Numbered from the stretch's first letter, positions 44,086 to 53,233 are shown. The stretch is 64,000 nucleotides of DNA from Bacteroidota bacterium (GCA_023622765.1 JAMNYO010000070.1:92877-156876); one strand, 5' to 3'. Notes: generated from the sequence alone by a model not told the origin. Program-made: numbers and translations.

Positions 44086-44865
44086 CTAGTCGTTGTTTGT
44101 TGACGAATCCTTTGAGGGGGTGAGGGACTCTAACTGCTCGCTTGTCTTGCCGTACCTCCTCTCGCGTCCCTGGAACTCCAGGATGGCCTGGTAAAAGTCC
44201 TCTTCTCCGAAATCGGGCCAGTAGGTGTCGGTGAAGTAGAACTCCGAGTAAGCGCACTGCCACAGCAGGAAGTTACTAATCCGTAACTCTCCTCCGGTCC
44301 GGATTAGCAGGTCGGGGTTAGGCATGCCGCTGGTGGTTAATCGGTTGGCGAGGGTCTCCTCGTCAATATCGCTCTCCCGGAGTTTCCCGCTCATCACCTC
44401 CCTCACGATTTGTTGGGTGGACTGGGTGAGTTCCCATCTCGACGAGTAACTTAATGCGAAGACCACGTTCAACGCGGTGCCGCTCTCCGTTTCCCGGATA
44501 CATTCGTCTAACGCGGTGCGGGCGTAGTTCGGTAACCTTTCCACATCGCCAATGCAGTGAACCTTCACGTCGTTTTTTTTCAGCCCCTCGGTCTCTTTGG
44601 CGATGGCGTGCACCATTAGGTCCATCAAGCCACTGACCTCTTCAGCAGGCCGATCCCAGTTCTCCGTGGAGAAAGCGTACAAGGTGAGGTAGGGGATAGC
44701 CAGCTTCCTGGCCGCTTCCACCACCTTTCGTACAGAAGCGATACCCTCCTTATGTCCTTCCCCTCTTTCTAGGCCTCTGGTTTTCGCCCAGCGCCCGTTT
44801 CCGTCCATAATAATTGCTACATGGGCGGGAAGACGGTTGGGGTCAATACGGTTTATCAACGACAT
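44086..44865 (-). CDS. uppS: isoprenyl transferase (undecaprenyl pyrophosphate synthase)
   Basis: cis-Prenyltransferase, 259 aa, which makes the C55 lipid carrier for peptidoglycan and O-antigen. It carries the signature HVAIIMDGNGRWA with the catalytic Asp21, LTLYAFSTENWDRP, and the C-terminal PDLLIRTGGELRISNFLLWQ followed by the FxDxxWPDF motif (YFTDTYWPDF). The C-terminal 20 residues are Ser/Asn-rich and extend beyond the family core. It lies 22 bases after the DUF6089 gene and 48 bases before bamA, in one transcription unit. Confidence 0.97.
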   Translation of the reverse strand: MSLINRIDPNRLPAHVAIIMDGNGRWAKTRGLERGEGHKEGIASVRKVVEAARKLAIPYLTLYAFSTENWDRPAEEVSGLMDLMVHAIAKETEGLKKNDVKVHCIGDVERLPNYARTALDECIRETESGTALNVVFALSYSSRWELTQSTQQIVREVMSGKLRESDIDEETLANRLTTSGMPNPDLLIRTGGELRISNFLLWQCAYSEFYFTDTYWPDFGEEDFYQAILEFQGRERRYGKTSEQLESLTPSKDSSTNND

Positions 44866-44887
44866 ATCTATTGGTTACCTGTTAAAG

Positions 44888-45598
44888 TCAGCGACATGGA
44901 TCTTCTCGCAACCCGAAATCCCATGTCATGTAAATCAATGCGAACGCGTACCAATCCTGGTTTTTCAGGGGGCTGCCCTTGATCCCGAAAGGTGCGTCAA
45001 GGCTCCATTCGGGTTGAGCTTTCGTGACGTCTACGTCATCCCTGAACAGTTTTCGCATCGATGCTTCTACGCCGATGTTCACCCTGTTGTTACATCTGTA
45101 CTTAAACCCGAAACCAAGGGGTACATGTATTCCATACATCGGCTCGTTCCCCGTTGCCACCGTCACCCCTGCGCCAGTAAACAGGTAGGGGGTAAAGGGT
45201 CTGGTTCCAAGGTATCGTTGCTCGGTGCCGAACCGGAAAAAATGAAACTCCACTTGGCCACCCACATCCAAGACAGCTCGTTGAAAGTTGTCATACCGAT
45301 CTCCCGGGAAGCGGTTGCCGGAACGGTTCGTGTCGCCCGATATCCTCCCTCCCAAGATATTCGCTTTCAGCGCCCACTGCATGCTGGGGTTGAAACGAAA
45401 AAGGAGGCCTCCGGCCACTCCCGGGTAGAGGAAGGGGTTCTTCGGGTTGGCATCGCCCATATAGGTGGAGGCCCCCAATGCTGTCCCTATTTCGTACTTG
45501 TGTTTTTTCGGGAAGCGTTCCTGTGAGAAGAGCTTCCCGTGGATGGGGCATATCAAGATGCCCAGCACAACGAACAGGGTATGAATCTCGTGTTTCAT
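44888..45598 (-). CDS. DUF6089 outer-membrane beta-barrel protein
   Basis: Protein of about 236 aa with an N-terminal signal (MKHEIHTLFVVLGILICPIHG) and a beta-barrel-like body: YEIGTALGASTYMGDANP, then repeated amphipathic strands such as PYLFTGAGVTVATGN and PLGFGFKYRCNNRVNIGVEA. The position directly before uppS and bamA is the conserved one for DUF6089 in Bacteroidetes. Four Met codons lie within the first ten residues of the longer frame (to 45625); the one at 45598 gives the best signal peptide. Function unknown; an outer-membrane role is inferred. Confidence 0.8.
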   Translation of the reverse strand: MKHEIHTLFVVLGILICPIHGKLFSQERFPKKHKYEIGTALGASTYMGDANPKNPFLYPGVAGGLLFRFNPSMQWALKANILGGRISGDTNRSGNRFPGDRYDNFQRAVLDVGGQVEFHFFRFGTEQRYLGTRPFTPYLFTGAGVTVATGNEPMYGIHVPLGFGFKYRCNNRVNIGVEASMRKLFRDDVDVTKAQPEWSLDAPFGIKGSPLKNQDWYAFALIYMTWDFGLREDPCR

Positions 45599-45649
45599 CA
45601 TTACCATAACGTGAAACCGATTCATAAAGTATGCATTAACAGAGAATGT

Positions 45650-47011
45650 TTACTCCATCGTAAATTTATTCAGCCTGCCTCTCCACACGTCAACAAGCAC
45701 GGAATGAGGTGACTGCGCGGATACTCCGCCGAATATCCATATATTGTTTGACTCGTCAATCACTACCGAGGCGTTGGTTCGCGGGGTGAATACCGATTTA
45801 GCAGGAAATGCTTGGTTCTCGGCAGTCGCCTGCCAGTCCAACCCGGAGTTGTCTGAAAACAGGAAAACGTTCTTCCCGTTCCACAAGGTCATCATGTATA
45901 GATGGTCATCGTAGAAAAACAGGTTGCTCCCTTTCACGGGATACGAGGGTTCCTTAGAGATGTAGGTGATCTCATTGTCTTTCTTTTGCACGATCCACAC
46001 CTCATCGTTCCAAGAACCGTCTTGCCTTATCCCGTCGGTCAGCACGATGAACCTCGTGGCGTAGGAGCGATCGCTCTCGATGCTGGTGGAGGTAAAAGCC
46101 GACCATGGCATCTCGTCGGGCACTCGGTTTAAAAACTCAATGTCGGAGAAATCATCGGTCACCGCGAAACGTTTCATGCCGCCCTCTTCTACGGCTATCA
46201 AGATGCCTTTTGCAGGGGTGCCGGGGAGGATCCCGAATAGGGTTTTTACCGTGCAGCCCGTGTTGATCTTGTTCCACTTGGTACCGCTGGTCGATGCATA
46301 TACACGCCCCTCCTCGTCGAGGAGATACATCGCTCCTTTTACGGCGATCAGCGTGTTAAGTTGGGCAGAGGTGGGCAATCCCTGTAACTCTCCCAAGTCG
46401 TTCCATGTAGAACCATCTGCCGAGGCGGTTGCCCCTATACCACTTCCCGTTTTATACAAGGTGATGAAATGGTCGTTGAACGCGATGCTTTTTTGTGCTT
46501 CGGGATGTGAGGAGAGGTAGTCCGTTTTCTTTTCCCACAAAAGGATGTAAGGGTCTTGCTGGTATATGTTGAGTTGGAAACCGTAAGACTTCGTGGAAAC
46601 ACCGTCTTGGGCAAGGGTCGTGATCGTCTTTAAATGGTTGACGGCCACTGAGTCGGACCCGTTCCAAAGGTAGGTGCTGTCCTCGTTCTCACCGGTTATC
46701 GTGATGGCTACCTGCAGGAAAGGGGCGTACGTGCTGGAGCTGCTGACGCTTAGCATCACGCTATCCACGTGAAAGAGGTAGGGTAGCGGTTGCTTGTTGA
46801 ATATCTCTCCCTCCACCTGGTCAATCGAGAATGTGGTCGCGTTTAGCAGTTTGGCCGTATCAGCCTTGGAGGTCAACGAGAAAGCATAAATCTGCGCGTT
46901 GGGTGAATAGTCAATTAGCCCATCGGAAGAACCAAGGCATGATGTCCACAACAGCAAATTCAAGGTAGCCACGAGCAGCCCTAGGAAATATGTACATCTC
47001 ATTTGTTTCAA
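45650..47011 (-). CDS. DUF6242 lipoprotein
   Basis: A 453-aa predicted lipoprotein (LLWTSCLGSSD, Cys25) of a family restricted to Bacteroidales. An N-terminal beta-sandwich (residues 30-155) is followed by a six- or seven-bladed propeller-like region with repeated Ser-x-Asp/Trp units (SADGSTWNDLGELQG, ASTSGTKWNKINTG, FSDNSGLDWQATAEN), resembling BNR/Asp-box repeats. The role is unknown. It is the first gene of the minus-strand block DUF6242-DUF6089-uppS-bamA, with a promoter box at 47040-47047. Confidence 0.8.
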   Translation of the reverse strand: MKQMRCTYFLGLLVATLNLLLWTSCLGSSDGLIDYSPNAQIYAFSLTSKADTAKLLNATTFSIDQVEGEIFNKQPLPYLFHVDSVMLSVSSSSTYAPFLQVAITITGENEDSTYLWNGSDSVAVNHLKTITTLAQDGVSTKSYGFQLNIYQQDPYILLWEKKTDYLSSHPEAQKSIAFNDHFITLYKTGSGIGATASADGSTWNDLGELQGLPTSAQLNTLIAVKGAMYLLDEEGRVYASTSGTKWNKINTGCTVKTLFGILPGTPAKGILIAVEEGGMKRFAVTDDFSDIEFLNRVPDEMPWSAFTSTSIESDRSYATRFIVLTDGIRQDGSWNDEVWIVQKKDNEITYISKEPSYPVKGSNLFFYDDHLYMMTLWNGKNVFLFSDNSGLDWQATAENQAFPAKSVFTPRTNASVVIDESNNIWIFGGVSAQSPHSVLVDVWRGRLNKFTME

Positions 47012-47039
47012 GCAATAGTGTATCCCGTATTACGTTGCA

Positions 47040-47047
47040 CAAAAGTA
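47040..47047 (-). promoter_or_regulatory. -7 promoter element for the DUF6242-uppS-bamA block
   Basis: Minus-strand TACTTTTG matches TAnnTTTG, 29 bases before the DUF6242 start. Confidence 0.5.
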
Positions 47048-47084
47048 GGAAGATTTTTCTCCATAACCATATTAAAATGAATAT

Positions 47085-48152
47085 TTAAAGAAAATTTCGA
47101 GTTATTTGATTCTTTAAATGGAGCCGTGTAGCGTGTAAGAAGCGTTCGTTGCTTACCGTGTCTCCGTCAATGCTAGGTGCCTTGATGCCCGAATGGAGTA
47201 TCTTGCAGGAGGTTTCCACGAAGGCTTCATCCCACAGCTGCTGCTCAATGAAAGAGGAGAGCAGTTGGCTTCCCCCCTCCACGAGTAGCGTGCGGATATT
47301 ATCATCGTATAATTGTCTTAGTACCTGTTGGATTGTTTCATTTGAGAACCCTATCTTTATCTGTTTTACCCCTGGCATCTTACTTCTTTCGGGCGTTACA
47401 GACTCGGTGAAGATGATGGTGGGAGCCGATCCGTTGAAAAGGGCCGAATCGTTGGGTACCAGGTTCGTCCGGTCGATGACGACCCGGGTGGGCTGATGTC
47501 CGTACCAATGGCGAACCGTGAGTTTGGGGTCGTCAAGCAGCGCTGTCCGCGTACCCACCATGACCCCCTGAACCCGTGTTCGAAGCCTATGCGCTAGGCA
47601 GCTCGTCAGCTCGTTAGATAGTTTGGATGGACGCTCTTCGCGGGAGGTTCTGATTCGGTCAATGAACCCGTCCCTGCTTTGTGCCCACTTCAAGATCACG
47701 TAAGGTCGCTCAATCAGCTGGTTCACGAAAAAGGCGCGGTTCAACATGCGTGCTTCCTCTTTCAGGATCCCTTCAATCACTTCGATGCCGTGCTCCTTCA
47801 TCCACGCCAATCCTTTCCCGGCGACTTTGGGGTTGGGATCGCATGTGGCGACGACCACCTTGGGTATCCCCTTTTCGGTGATTAGTCCCGTGCACGGCGG
47901 CGTTTTACCGTAGTGCGAACAGGGTTCCAACGATATGTACAGGGTGGAATGGCGTAGCAGTGATGCGTCTCTGACGGCGGCGATAGCGTTCACCTCGGCA
48001 TGGGGCTCGCCGTACCGCCGGTGAAATCCCTCCCCGATGATCTTCCCATCATGCACCACCACGGCGCCCACCATGGGGTTGGGATGAGTGTACCCCTCGC
48101 CCTTTCGGGCCAGTTGAAAGCAGCGGCGCATAAATTCCGTGTGAACCGTCAT
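47085..48152 (-). CDS. ribD: bifunctional riboflavin deaminase/reductase RibD
   Basis: Catalyses the second and third steps of riboflavin synthesis. The N-terminal deaminase carries the zinc ligands in HAEVNA (His51, Glu53) and EPCSHYGKTPPC (Cys78, Cys87). The C-terminal reductase starts around RPYVILKWAQSRDGFI and contains VEGGSQLLSSF. The start at 48152 (MTVHTEFMRRC) fits the family; the frame stays open to 48218, which would cross the divergent prmC promoter. It is the only riboflavin gene in the window and is transcribed away from prmC. Confidence 0.95.
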   Translation of the reverse strand: MTVHTEFMRRCFQLARKGEGYTHPNPMVGAVVVHDGKIIGEGFHRRYGEPHAEVNAIAAVRDASLLRHSTLYISLEPCSHYGKTPPCTGLITEKGIPKVVVATCDPNPKVAGKGLAWMKEHGIEVIEGILKEEARMLNRAFFVNQLIERPYVILKWAQSRDGFIDRIRTSREERPSKLSNELTSCLAHRLRTRVQGVMVGTRTALLDDPKLTVRHWYGHQPTRVVIDRTNLVPNDSALFNGSAPTIIFTESVTPERSKMPGVKQIKIGFSNETIQQVLRQLYDDNIRTLLVEGGSQLLSSFIEQQLWDEAFVETSCKILHSGIKAPSIDGDTVSNERFLHATRLHLKNQITRNFL

Positions 48153-48158
48153 TTTGTG

Positions 48159-48166
48159 TATCTTTG
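48159..48166 (+). promoter_or_regulatory. prmC: -7 promoter element for prmC
   Basis: TATCTTTG, a perfect TAnnTTTG, only 7 bases from the divergent ribD start and 29 bases before the prmC ATG. The -33 box would lie inside ribD. Confidence 0.5.
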
Positions 48167-48194
48167 TGTAACCAATTGGTCTAAATAGCGACTT

Positions 48195-49277
48195 ATGGCG
48201 TTGGTTTTCATGCAACAACTGGCTCGTTACCTTCAGTGTGAGTTAAGCGATATCTACTCGCCGGGAGAGATCGTCGCGCTCTCTCGCCTGTTGTTTCATG
48301 AGTTGCGCGAGGGGCTGCCCGCCATGGTTGTCACGGGCAAATGTAATCATTTATCCGCTACTTACAGTCGGGCAGCCTCGTTTTTAATGAACGAAGGGGG
48401 CGGGGGTACCCAGCTCTCTCGACCGGGGAGCGTCCTGCACGACTCGTTTCTCATGAATGACGGGGGGAGGGATGCCCCGTTCTGGGATGTCGGCAAAGTG
48501 GGCGCGGTGGTGGAGGTGGTGCGGCGATTGAAAACCGGGGAGCCGATGCAGTATATCGTGGGGCGAACCGAGTTTCACGGGCTGATGCTTAACGTTACCC
48601 CCGATGTGCTAATCCCGCGGCCAGAGACGGAAGAGCTGGTGGCGTGGGTGCTGGATGAACTCCCTCCCGGGAAGCTCAAGTTGTTTGATGTAGGTACTGG
48701 AAGCGGCTGCATTGCGATTACCCTGGGTAAGAAGCGTTCCGAGATCGAGGTATATGCTTGCGACGTTTCGGAGCGGGCGATCGAGGTGGCTCAACGCAAT
48801 GCCGACGAAAACGGGGTGGGCGTACATTTTTTCGTGCAGGACATCTTAGCCCCCTTGCCTGTCTCCCTACCTATCTCTAAGCCGATCGCTAGCGGTGTCA
48901 CCAGTTCTAATTCTCTTGGGGGTGCTTCTCTTGCCATTAGTCCCACCTCAGCCTTTGAGAATGGTTCGTTCCACGCGGTCGTCAGCAATCCCCCTTACGT
49001 GCTGGAGTCGGAACGGGAGGCGATGGAGGCGAACGTGTTGCATTTCGAGCCAGCCGAGGCGCTGTTTGTACCCGATTGTACTCCGTTGCTGTTTTACGAG
49101 AGGATCGCCGACCTTTCATTGTGTCTACTTGGAGAAGGGGGACTTCTCTTCTTTGAAGTTAACCGGAGCAAAGGGGAGGAGATGCGCACTATGCTTCTTG
49201 AGAAGGGATATTGCAACGTGGAGTTACGGAGCGATATGGCTGGCAACCCGAGGATGGTTCGGGCGGTAAAGCCATAG
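48195..49277 (+). CDS. prmC: release factor glutamine methyltransferase with two insertions
   Basis: Methylates the GGQ glutamine of peptide release factors. The SAM-binding motif FDVGTGSGCIAI (164-175), RPETEELV (142-149) and catalytic NPPY (265-268) are intact. At 360 aa it is about 75 residues longer than the usual family member. The excess lies in two places: residues about 46-100 in the N-terminal helical domain, which contain two near-copies of SFLMN(E/D)GG, and residues about 222-256 just before NPPY, rich in Ser, Pro and Ala. Both look like loop insertions that keep the frame. It heads prmC-recX-comF. Confidence 0.92.
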   Translation: MALVFMQQLARYLQCELSDIYSPGEIVALSRLLFHELREGLPAMVVTGKCNHLSATYSRAASFLMNEGGGGTQLSRPGSVLHDSFLMNDGGRDAPFWDVGKVGAVVEVVRRLKTGEPMQYIVGRTEFHGLMLNVTPDVLIPRPETEELVAWVLDELPPGKLKLFDVGTGSGCIAITLGKKRSEIEVYACDVSERAIEVAQRNADENGVGVHFFVQDILAPLPVSLPISKPIASGVTSSNSLGGASLAISPTSAFENGSFHAVVSNPPYVLESEREAMEANVLHFEPAEALFVPDCTPLLFYERIADLSLCLLGEGGLLFFEVNRSKGEEMRTMLLEKGYCNVELRSDMAGNPRMVRAVKP

Positions 49278-49349
49278 GAATAACTGGGGAATAACTGGGC
49301 AACCACGTTGGCATGTGATGGACAAACAACGGAAAACAACGGACGAACA

Positions 49350-49892
49350 ATGGAACAACGGGAGGTGGAAATGAAGGCGGAACAAGCCTATAGACGGATG
49401 ACCCGCCTATGCTCACGAGGCGAGTATTGCGTGTTCGATATTCGCAAAAAACTCCGTGGAATGGAGCTTTCGGAGGAGGGGGAGGAGGCGGTTATCCAAC
49501 GGCTAAAAGAGGGGCGTTTTATAGACGAAGCACGTTACGCGCGCAGCTTTATCAGTGATAAATTGCGTTTTAACGGTTGGGGCAGGAAGAAGATCGAACT
49601 TGTTCTGCAACAGAAGCAGTTGCCTGGGGAGATTATCGAGCAGGCGTTCATGGAGTTCTCAGAGGAGGAACTATCGGCTTTGTTACCTGGTTTGTTGAAG
49701 AGAAAGTGGCCCACTGTGACCGGGGCTTCCGCGTATGAAAAAGAGGGAAAGCTGATACGCTTTGCCTTGGGGAGGGGGTTTAGCATGGAGGAGATCAGGC
49801 GATGCTTGGATCAGTTGAAAAAGGATCAGATGGAAAAAGAGCAAGAGGAAAAAGAGCAAGAGGAAAAAGAGGAGGTGTGGAGCAATGAGTAG
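49350..49892 (+). CDS. recX: regulatory protein RecX
   Basis: Modulator of RecA, about 180 aa, built of three-helix RecX repeats: AYRRMTRLCSRGEYCVFDIRKKL, DEARYARSFISDKLRFNGWG and RFALGRGFSMEEIRRCLD. Possible starts are TTG 49308, ATG 49350 and ATG 49371, the last preceded by GGAGGTGGAA, a Shine-Dalgarno-like sequence that is unusual here. The C-terminal end has a tandem EKEQEEKEQEEKEE tail from a 15-base DNA repeat. It overlaps comF by 8 bases. RecA itself is not in the window. Confidence 0.9.
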   Translation: MEQREVEMKAEQAYRRMTRLCSRGEYCVFDIRKKLRGMELSEEGEEAVIQRLKEGRFIDEARYARSFISDKLRFNGWGRKKIELVLQQKQLPGEIIEQAFMEFSEEELSALLPGLLKRKWPTVTGASAYEKEGKLIRFALGRGFSMEEIRRCLDQLKKDQMEKEQEEKEQEEKEEVWSNE

Positions 49893-50577
49893 GTCGTTGG
49901 TAAACGAGCTGGCTTCCCTTTTCTATCCTCACGCGTGTGTGGTATGTGGTGGCGAACTGTTGGAAAATGAGGATGGGGTTTGCTTGAAATGCCTCTACCA
50001 GCTGCCAAGAACCCATAACTACCTGGAGAGAGAGAACGAGGCTGAGCAGCATATGGCTGCCCGGATCCCGTTTGAACGGATTGCTACCTATTGCATTTAC
50101 TCCAAAGGGGGGATGTTGGAGCCTTTAATCCACCATCTCAAGTACCACGGGAAAAGGGAGATCGGGTTGCTGCTGGGAAGGCTTTTCGGCAGGGATTTGC
50201 TGGGGAGTGACTTCCTAAATACCATCGATTGGATCGTTCCCGTTCCGCTGCATTTCAAGAGGGAGAAGGAGCGTGGGTATAACCAGGCAGAGATGATTGC
50301 ACGGGGACTATCCGAGGCAACCTCCCTACCGGTATTAACCGGCAACTTGATACGGGTTATCTTCAGCCCGACTCAGACGAAAAGAACCAAAACACAGCGG
50401 TGGGAGAACGTAAGGGGGATCTTCGAGGTGGTGGATAGTTCGCTATTCGAGGGGAAGCATCTCCTGCTGGTAGACGATGTGATCACGACCGGATCAACCA
50501 TTGAGGCATGCGGCTTGGCGTTGCAAGCGTGCAAAGAAGTGAAAATAAGCGTTGCCACGTTGGGGCAGGTGCTTTAA
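49885..50577 (+). CDS. ComF-family phosphoribosyltransferase-like protein
   Basis: A 230-aa ComF/GntX-type protein. The N-terminus holds a four-cysteine zinc site (Cys18, Cys21, Cys33, Cys36). The C-terminal phosphoribosyltransferase domain contains the PRPP loop LLLVDDVITTGSTIEAC and VPVPLHFKREKERGYNQ, the usual ComF text. In transformable species ComF helps DNA uptake; in others its role is unclear. It overlaps recX, so the two are translationally coupled, which hints at a DNA recombination link. Confidence 0.92.
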   Translation: MSRSLVNELASLFYPHACVVCGGELLENEDGVCLKCLYQLPRTHNYLERENEAEQHMAARIPFERIATYCIYSKGGMLEPLIHHLKYHGKREIGLLLGRLFGRDLLGSDFLNTIDWIVPVPLHFKREKERGYNQAEMIARGLSEATSLPVLTGNLIRVIFSPTQTKRTKTQRWENVRGIFEVVDSSLFEGKHLLLVDDVITTGSTIEACGLALQACKEVKISVATLGQVL

Positions 50578-50600
50578 AACGCTCTTTCTTCACGATACCC

Positions 50601-50631
50601 TTCGGTGGAATCACTAAAAAAGCTATTTTTG
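50601..50631 (+). promoter_or_regulatory. pyrE: promoter of pyrE
   Basis: TATTTTTG (50624-50631) matches TAnnTTTG, with TTCG (50601-50604) 19 bases upstream. The leader to pyrE would be about 100 bases; no ORF or hairpin with a T run is obvious in it. Confidence 0.5.
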
Positions 50632-50740
50632 TACTGGACATTACAAGGCTGTGTTTAAACTGAACATGTTTTCGCGTAATGAGTCTTACATAGCACGTGT
50701 TACGTGTAACCGAACACGGTCGCGTTAAACATTGAACGAA

Positions 50741-51406
50741 ATGCAACGATTAAAAAAACTAACGGCTGAAAAACTTTTGGGAATAAAATCGGTTAAATTA
50801 CAGCCATCCAACCCGTTTACTTGGGCGTCGGGGTGGAAATCTCCCATCTATTGCGATAACCGTAAGATCATGTCGTATCCTCCTGTTCGTAATTTTGTGA
50901 AGGTGGAATTTGCCCGGCTCATCATGGAGAAGTACCCCCATGTCGAGGCGATTGCCGGGGTCGCAACCGGCGCGATTGCCCCTGGGGCGTTGGTGGCCGA
51001 CCTGCTCGGGCTTCCCTTCGTGTACGTGCGTTCCACCCCGAAAGGGCACGGTTTGGAAAACCTGATCGAGGGCGACTTGAAACCGAAGCAGAAGGTGGTG
51101 GTGATCGAGGATCTCGTCTCCACCGGCGGTAGTAGCCTAAAAGCGGTGGAGGCGGTTCGACGGAACGGCGCAGAGGTGTTGGGCTTGATGGCCATTTTTA
51201 CCTACGGTTTCCCACGGGCGCTTGACAGCATGCGCGATGCTCGGGTGGAGTTAACCACGCTGTGCGATTACGACGCCATATTAGACGAGGCGATTGCGAT
51301 TGATTACATCGACGAATCGGATCTGCACACGTTGCAAGAGTGGCGTAACGACCCTGAAAACTGGGGGCAACAGGGGGCAAAAACCGCGAAAAAGAGGCAG
51401 AAATGA
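50741..51406 (+). CDS. pyrE: orotate phosphoribosyltransferase
   Basis: Converts orotate and PRPP to orotidine monophosphate in pyrimidine synthesis; 221 aa. Family motifs are FTWASGWKSPIYCDNR (orotate binding), VRSTPKGHG and the PRPP loop VVVIEDLVSTGGSS. A TTG nine bases upstream of the ATG at 50741 is in frame but unnecessary. Its stop overlaps the start of the SRPBCC gene by ATGA. No other pyrimidine genes are in the window. Confidence 0.96.
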   Translation: MQRLKKLTAEKLLGIKSVKLQPSNPFTWASGWKSPIYCDNRKIMSYPPVRNFVKVEFARLIMEKYPHVEAIAGVATGAIAPGALVADLLGLPFVYVRSTPKGHGLENLIEGDLKPKQKVVVIEDLVSTGGSSLKAVEAVRRNGAEVLGLMAIFTYGFPRALDSMRDARVELTTLCDYDAILDEAIAIDYIDESDLHTLQEWRNDPENWGQQGAKTAKKRQK

Positions 51407-51822
51407 CCGAGTACGTGAGTGAGGTGAAGCAAATACCCCACGGTGACACCGCCGTTTTCGGGGTGCTCTCCAACCTCCAGAACCTGGAGCGGGTAAAGGA
51501 GTGGCTCCCCATGGATGGGATGGGCGACTTCACGTTCGATGGCGATGCTGTTTCGTTCCGGGTAGACCCGGTAGGGGGGGTGACCTTCAGGGTGGTGGAA
51601 CGGCAGCCGAATAAACTTATTAAGTTTCAGGCGGAACGGTTACCCCTACCTGTTTTCCTATGGATACAGCTGGTCAGTAAAAGCGAAACCGATACCTGGC
51701 TTAGGATTACGGTGAGGGCCGAAATGAATTCCTTGATCAAGGGGATGGTGGATAAACCCTTGCGCGAAGCGTTGGAGAAGCTGTCGGACGGGTTATCGAA
51801 GCTACCGTACGATCGCTTTTGA
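51403..51822 (+). CDS. SRPBCC-fold protein
   Basis: A 139-aa single-domain protein with the START/Bet v1-like SRPBCC pattern: an N-terminal strand YVSEVKQIPH, a helix FGVLSNLQNLERVKEWL, a series of antiparallel strands (VSFRVDPVGGVTFRVVERQPNKLIKFQA) and a long C-terminal helix (MVDKPLREALEKLSDGLSKLP). It is coupled to pyrE by an ATGA overlap. Ligand unknown; such proteins bind small hydrophobic molecules. Confidence 0.8.
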   Translation: MTEYVSEVKQIPHGDTAVFGVLSNLQNLERVKEWLPMDGMGDFTFDGDAVSFRVDPVGGVTFRVVERQPNKLIKFQAERLPLPVFLWIQLVSKSETDTWLRITVRAEMNSLIKGMVDKPLREALEKLSDGLSKLPYDRF

Positions 51823-51904
51823 TTCGACCGTTGTATCATTTTTCACGGTGAGGTGCGCGTTTTGGTTGACCTTACCCTAACTTGCCTTTTGTACTACATC
51901 CCTT

Positions 51905-53233
51905 TCATCGTACATCATGTACCGCACCACGTTTATACGTGCGCGTTCCGTACCATCCCACCACGATGAAGCATATGAGGGGTAGGATGAATGAAGCGTT
52001 CACCGCCGGGAAGTGCTTCCCGATGGTTCCCACGTCGATGATAGAGGCTTGCAGCGGGGGTAGTATCGAGCCTCCCAGGATGGCCATGATCAGTCCCGCG
52101 GCCCCGAACTTGGCATCATCGCCCATCCCTTTCAGGGCTATGCCGTAGATGGTGGGGAACATGAGCGACATGCAGGCAGAAACAGCGACCAGGCAGTAAA
52201 CACCCCACACGTTTTGGAAGAGGATCACGCCCACCGTGAGGAGGCCAGCGGCAATAGCGAACGTGCGCAACAATTTGCCGGGGTTAAAGAACTTCATCAG
52301 GTAGGTCGCGATGAAGCGGCTCACGCAGAAGAGTATCATGGCCACGATATTATATTTCTGGGAGAGCACTTCCGCCGCCTGCTCCTCCATCCCCCCGGCC
52401 ATGAAGACACGGGTACCGTACTGTATGATAAAGGTCCAGCACATGATCTGCGCACCCACGTAGAAAAATTGCGCGATCACCCCCTGGCGGTAATTGGGGA
52501 TGGAGAATATGCGCTTCAAGGTAGTCCAGAAATGCAACGTTTTGTCTTTGTCCCCATGCTTGGGCATCTTGGTGATCAGGATGATCAGGAACATTACCAG
52601 CACGACGAGACCGATAGCCAGGTAAGGGGAGATGAGGATTGAGAGGTCGGACTGCTTCATCACTTCAAACTCCGAATCGGAGAGTAAGGCCCGTTCAGCG
52701 GTACTCATCGGGTTTAGTCGGGCCTGGATAAAGTTCATGGCGACGAACATTCCCAGCAGCGAGCCGATGGGGTTAAACGCTTGCGCCAAATTGAGCCTGC
52801 GCGTCGCGTTCTCCTCGGGCCCCATGGTTAGAATATAGGGGTTGGCGCTGGTTTCGAGAAACGAGAGTCCGCACGTGAGGATGAAGTAGGCCGCCAAAAA
52901 TGGGTAGTAGTTGCCTGTCATCTTCGCCGGGAAAAAGAGGAACGCACCCGTTGCGTAGAGTGCTAGCCCCAGCAGGATGCCCGACTTATAGGAAAATTTC
53001 TTGATGAAGATCGCGGCGGGGAACGCCATGGCGAAGTAGCCCCCGTAAAAGGCCAATTGAACCAGCGCACCTTGCGTGACACTCATCCGGAAGATCTTCG
53101 AGAACGCCTTCACCATGGGGTTGGTAATGTCGTTGGCAAAGCCCCATAAGGCGAAACAGGCGGTGATAATGATGAACGGCAACAGGTAGTTAACGCCGTT
53201 AAGCTTCAATAGTGGAAGTTTTGTATTATTCAT
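51905..53233 (-). CDS. fucP: L-fucose:H+ symporter
   Basis: Major facilitator of 442 aa with twelve hydrophobic helices. Family hallmarks are FALWGFANDITNPMVKAF near the N-terminus (containing the conserved Asn/Asp of the sugar site), FLETSANPYI and NLAQAFNPIGSLLG. It lies 69 bases downstream of fucI on the same strand, which supports L-fucose as the substrate rather than glucose or galactose, which relatives carry. It would import fucose released by the GH29 enzyme. Confidence 0.93.
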   Translation of the reverse strand: MNNTKLPLLKLNGVNYLLPFIIITACFALWGFANDITNPMVKAFSKIFRMSVTQGALVQLAFYGGYFAMAFPAAIFIKKFSYKSGILLGLALYATGAFLFFPAKMTGNYYPFLAAYFILTCGLSFLETSANPYILTMGPEENATRRLNLAQAFNPIGSLLGMFVAMNFIQARLNPMSTAERALLSDSEFEVMKQSDLSILISPYLAIGLVVLVMFLIILITKMPKHGDKDKTLHFWTTLKRIFSIPNYRQGVIAQFFYVGAQIMCWTFIIQYGTRVFMAGGMEEQAAEVLSQKYNIVAMILFCVSRFIATYLMKFFNPGKLLRTFAIAAGLLTVGVILFQNVWGVYCLVAVSACMSLMFPTIYGIALKGMGDDAKFGAAGLIMAILGGSILPPLQASIIDVGTIGKHFPAVNASFILPLICFIVVGWYGTRTYKRGAVHDVR

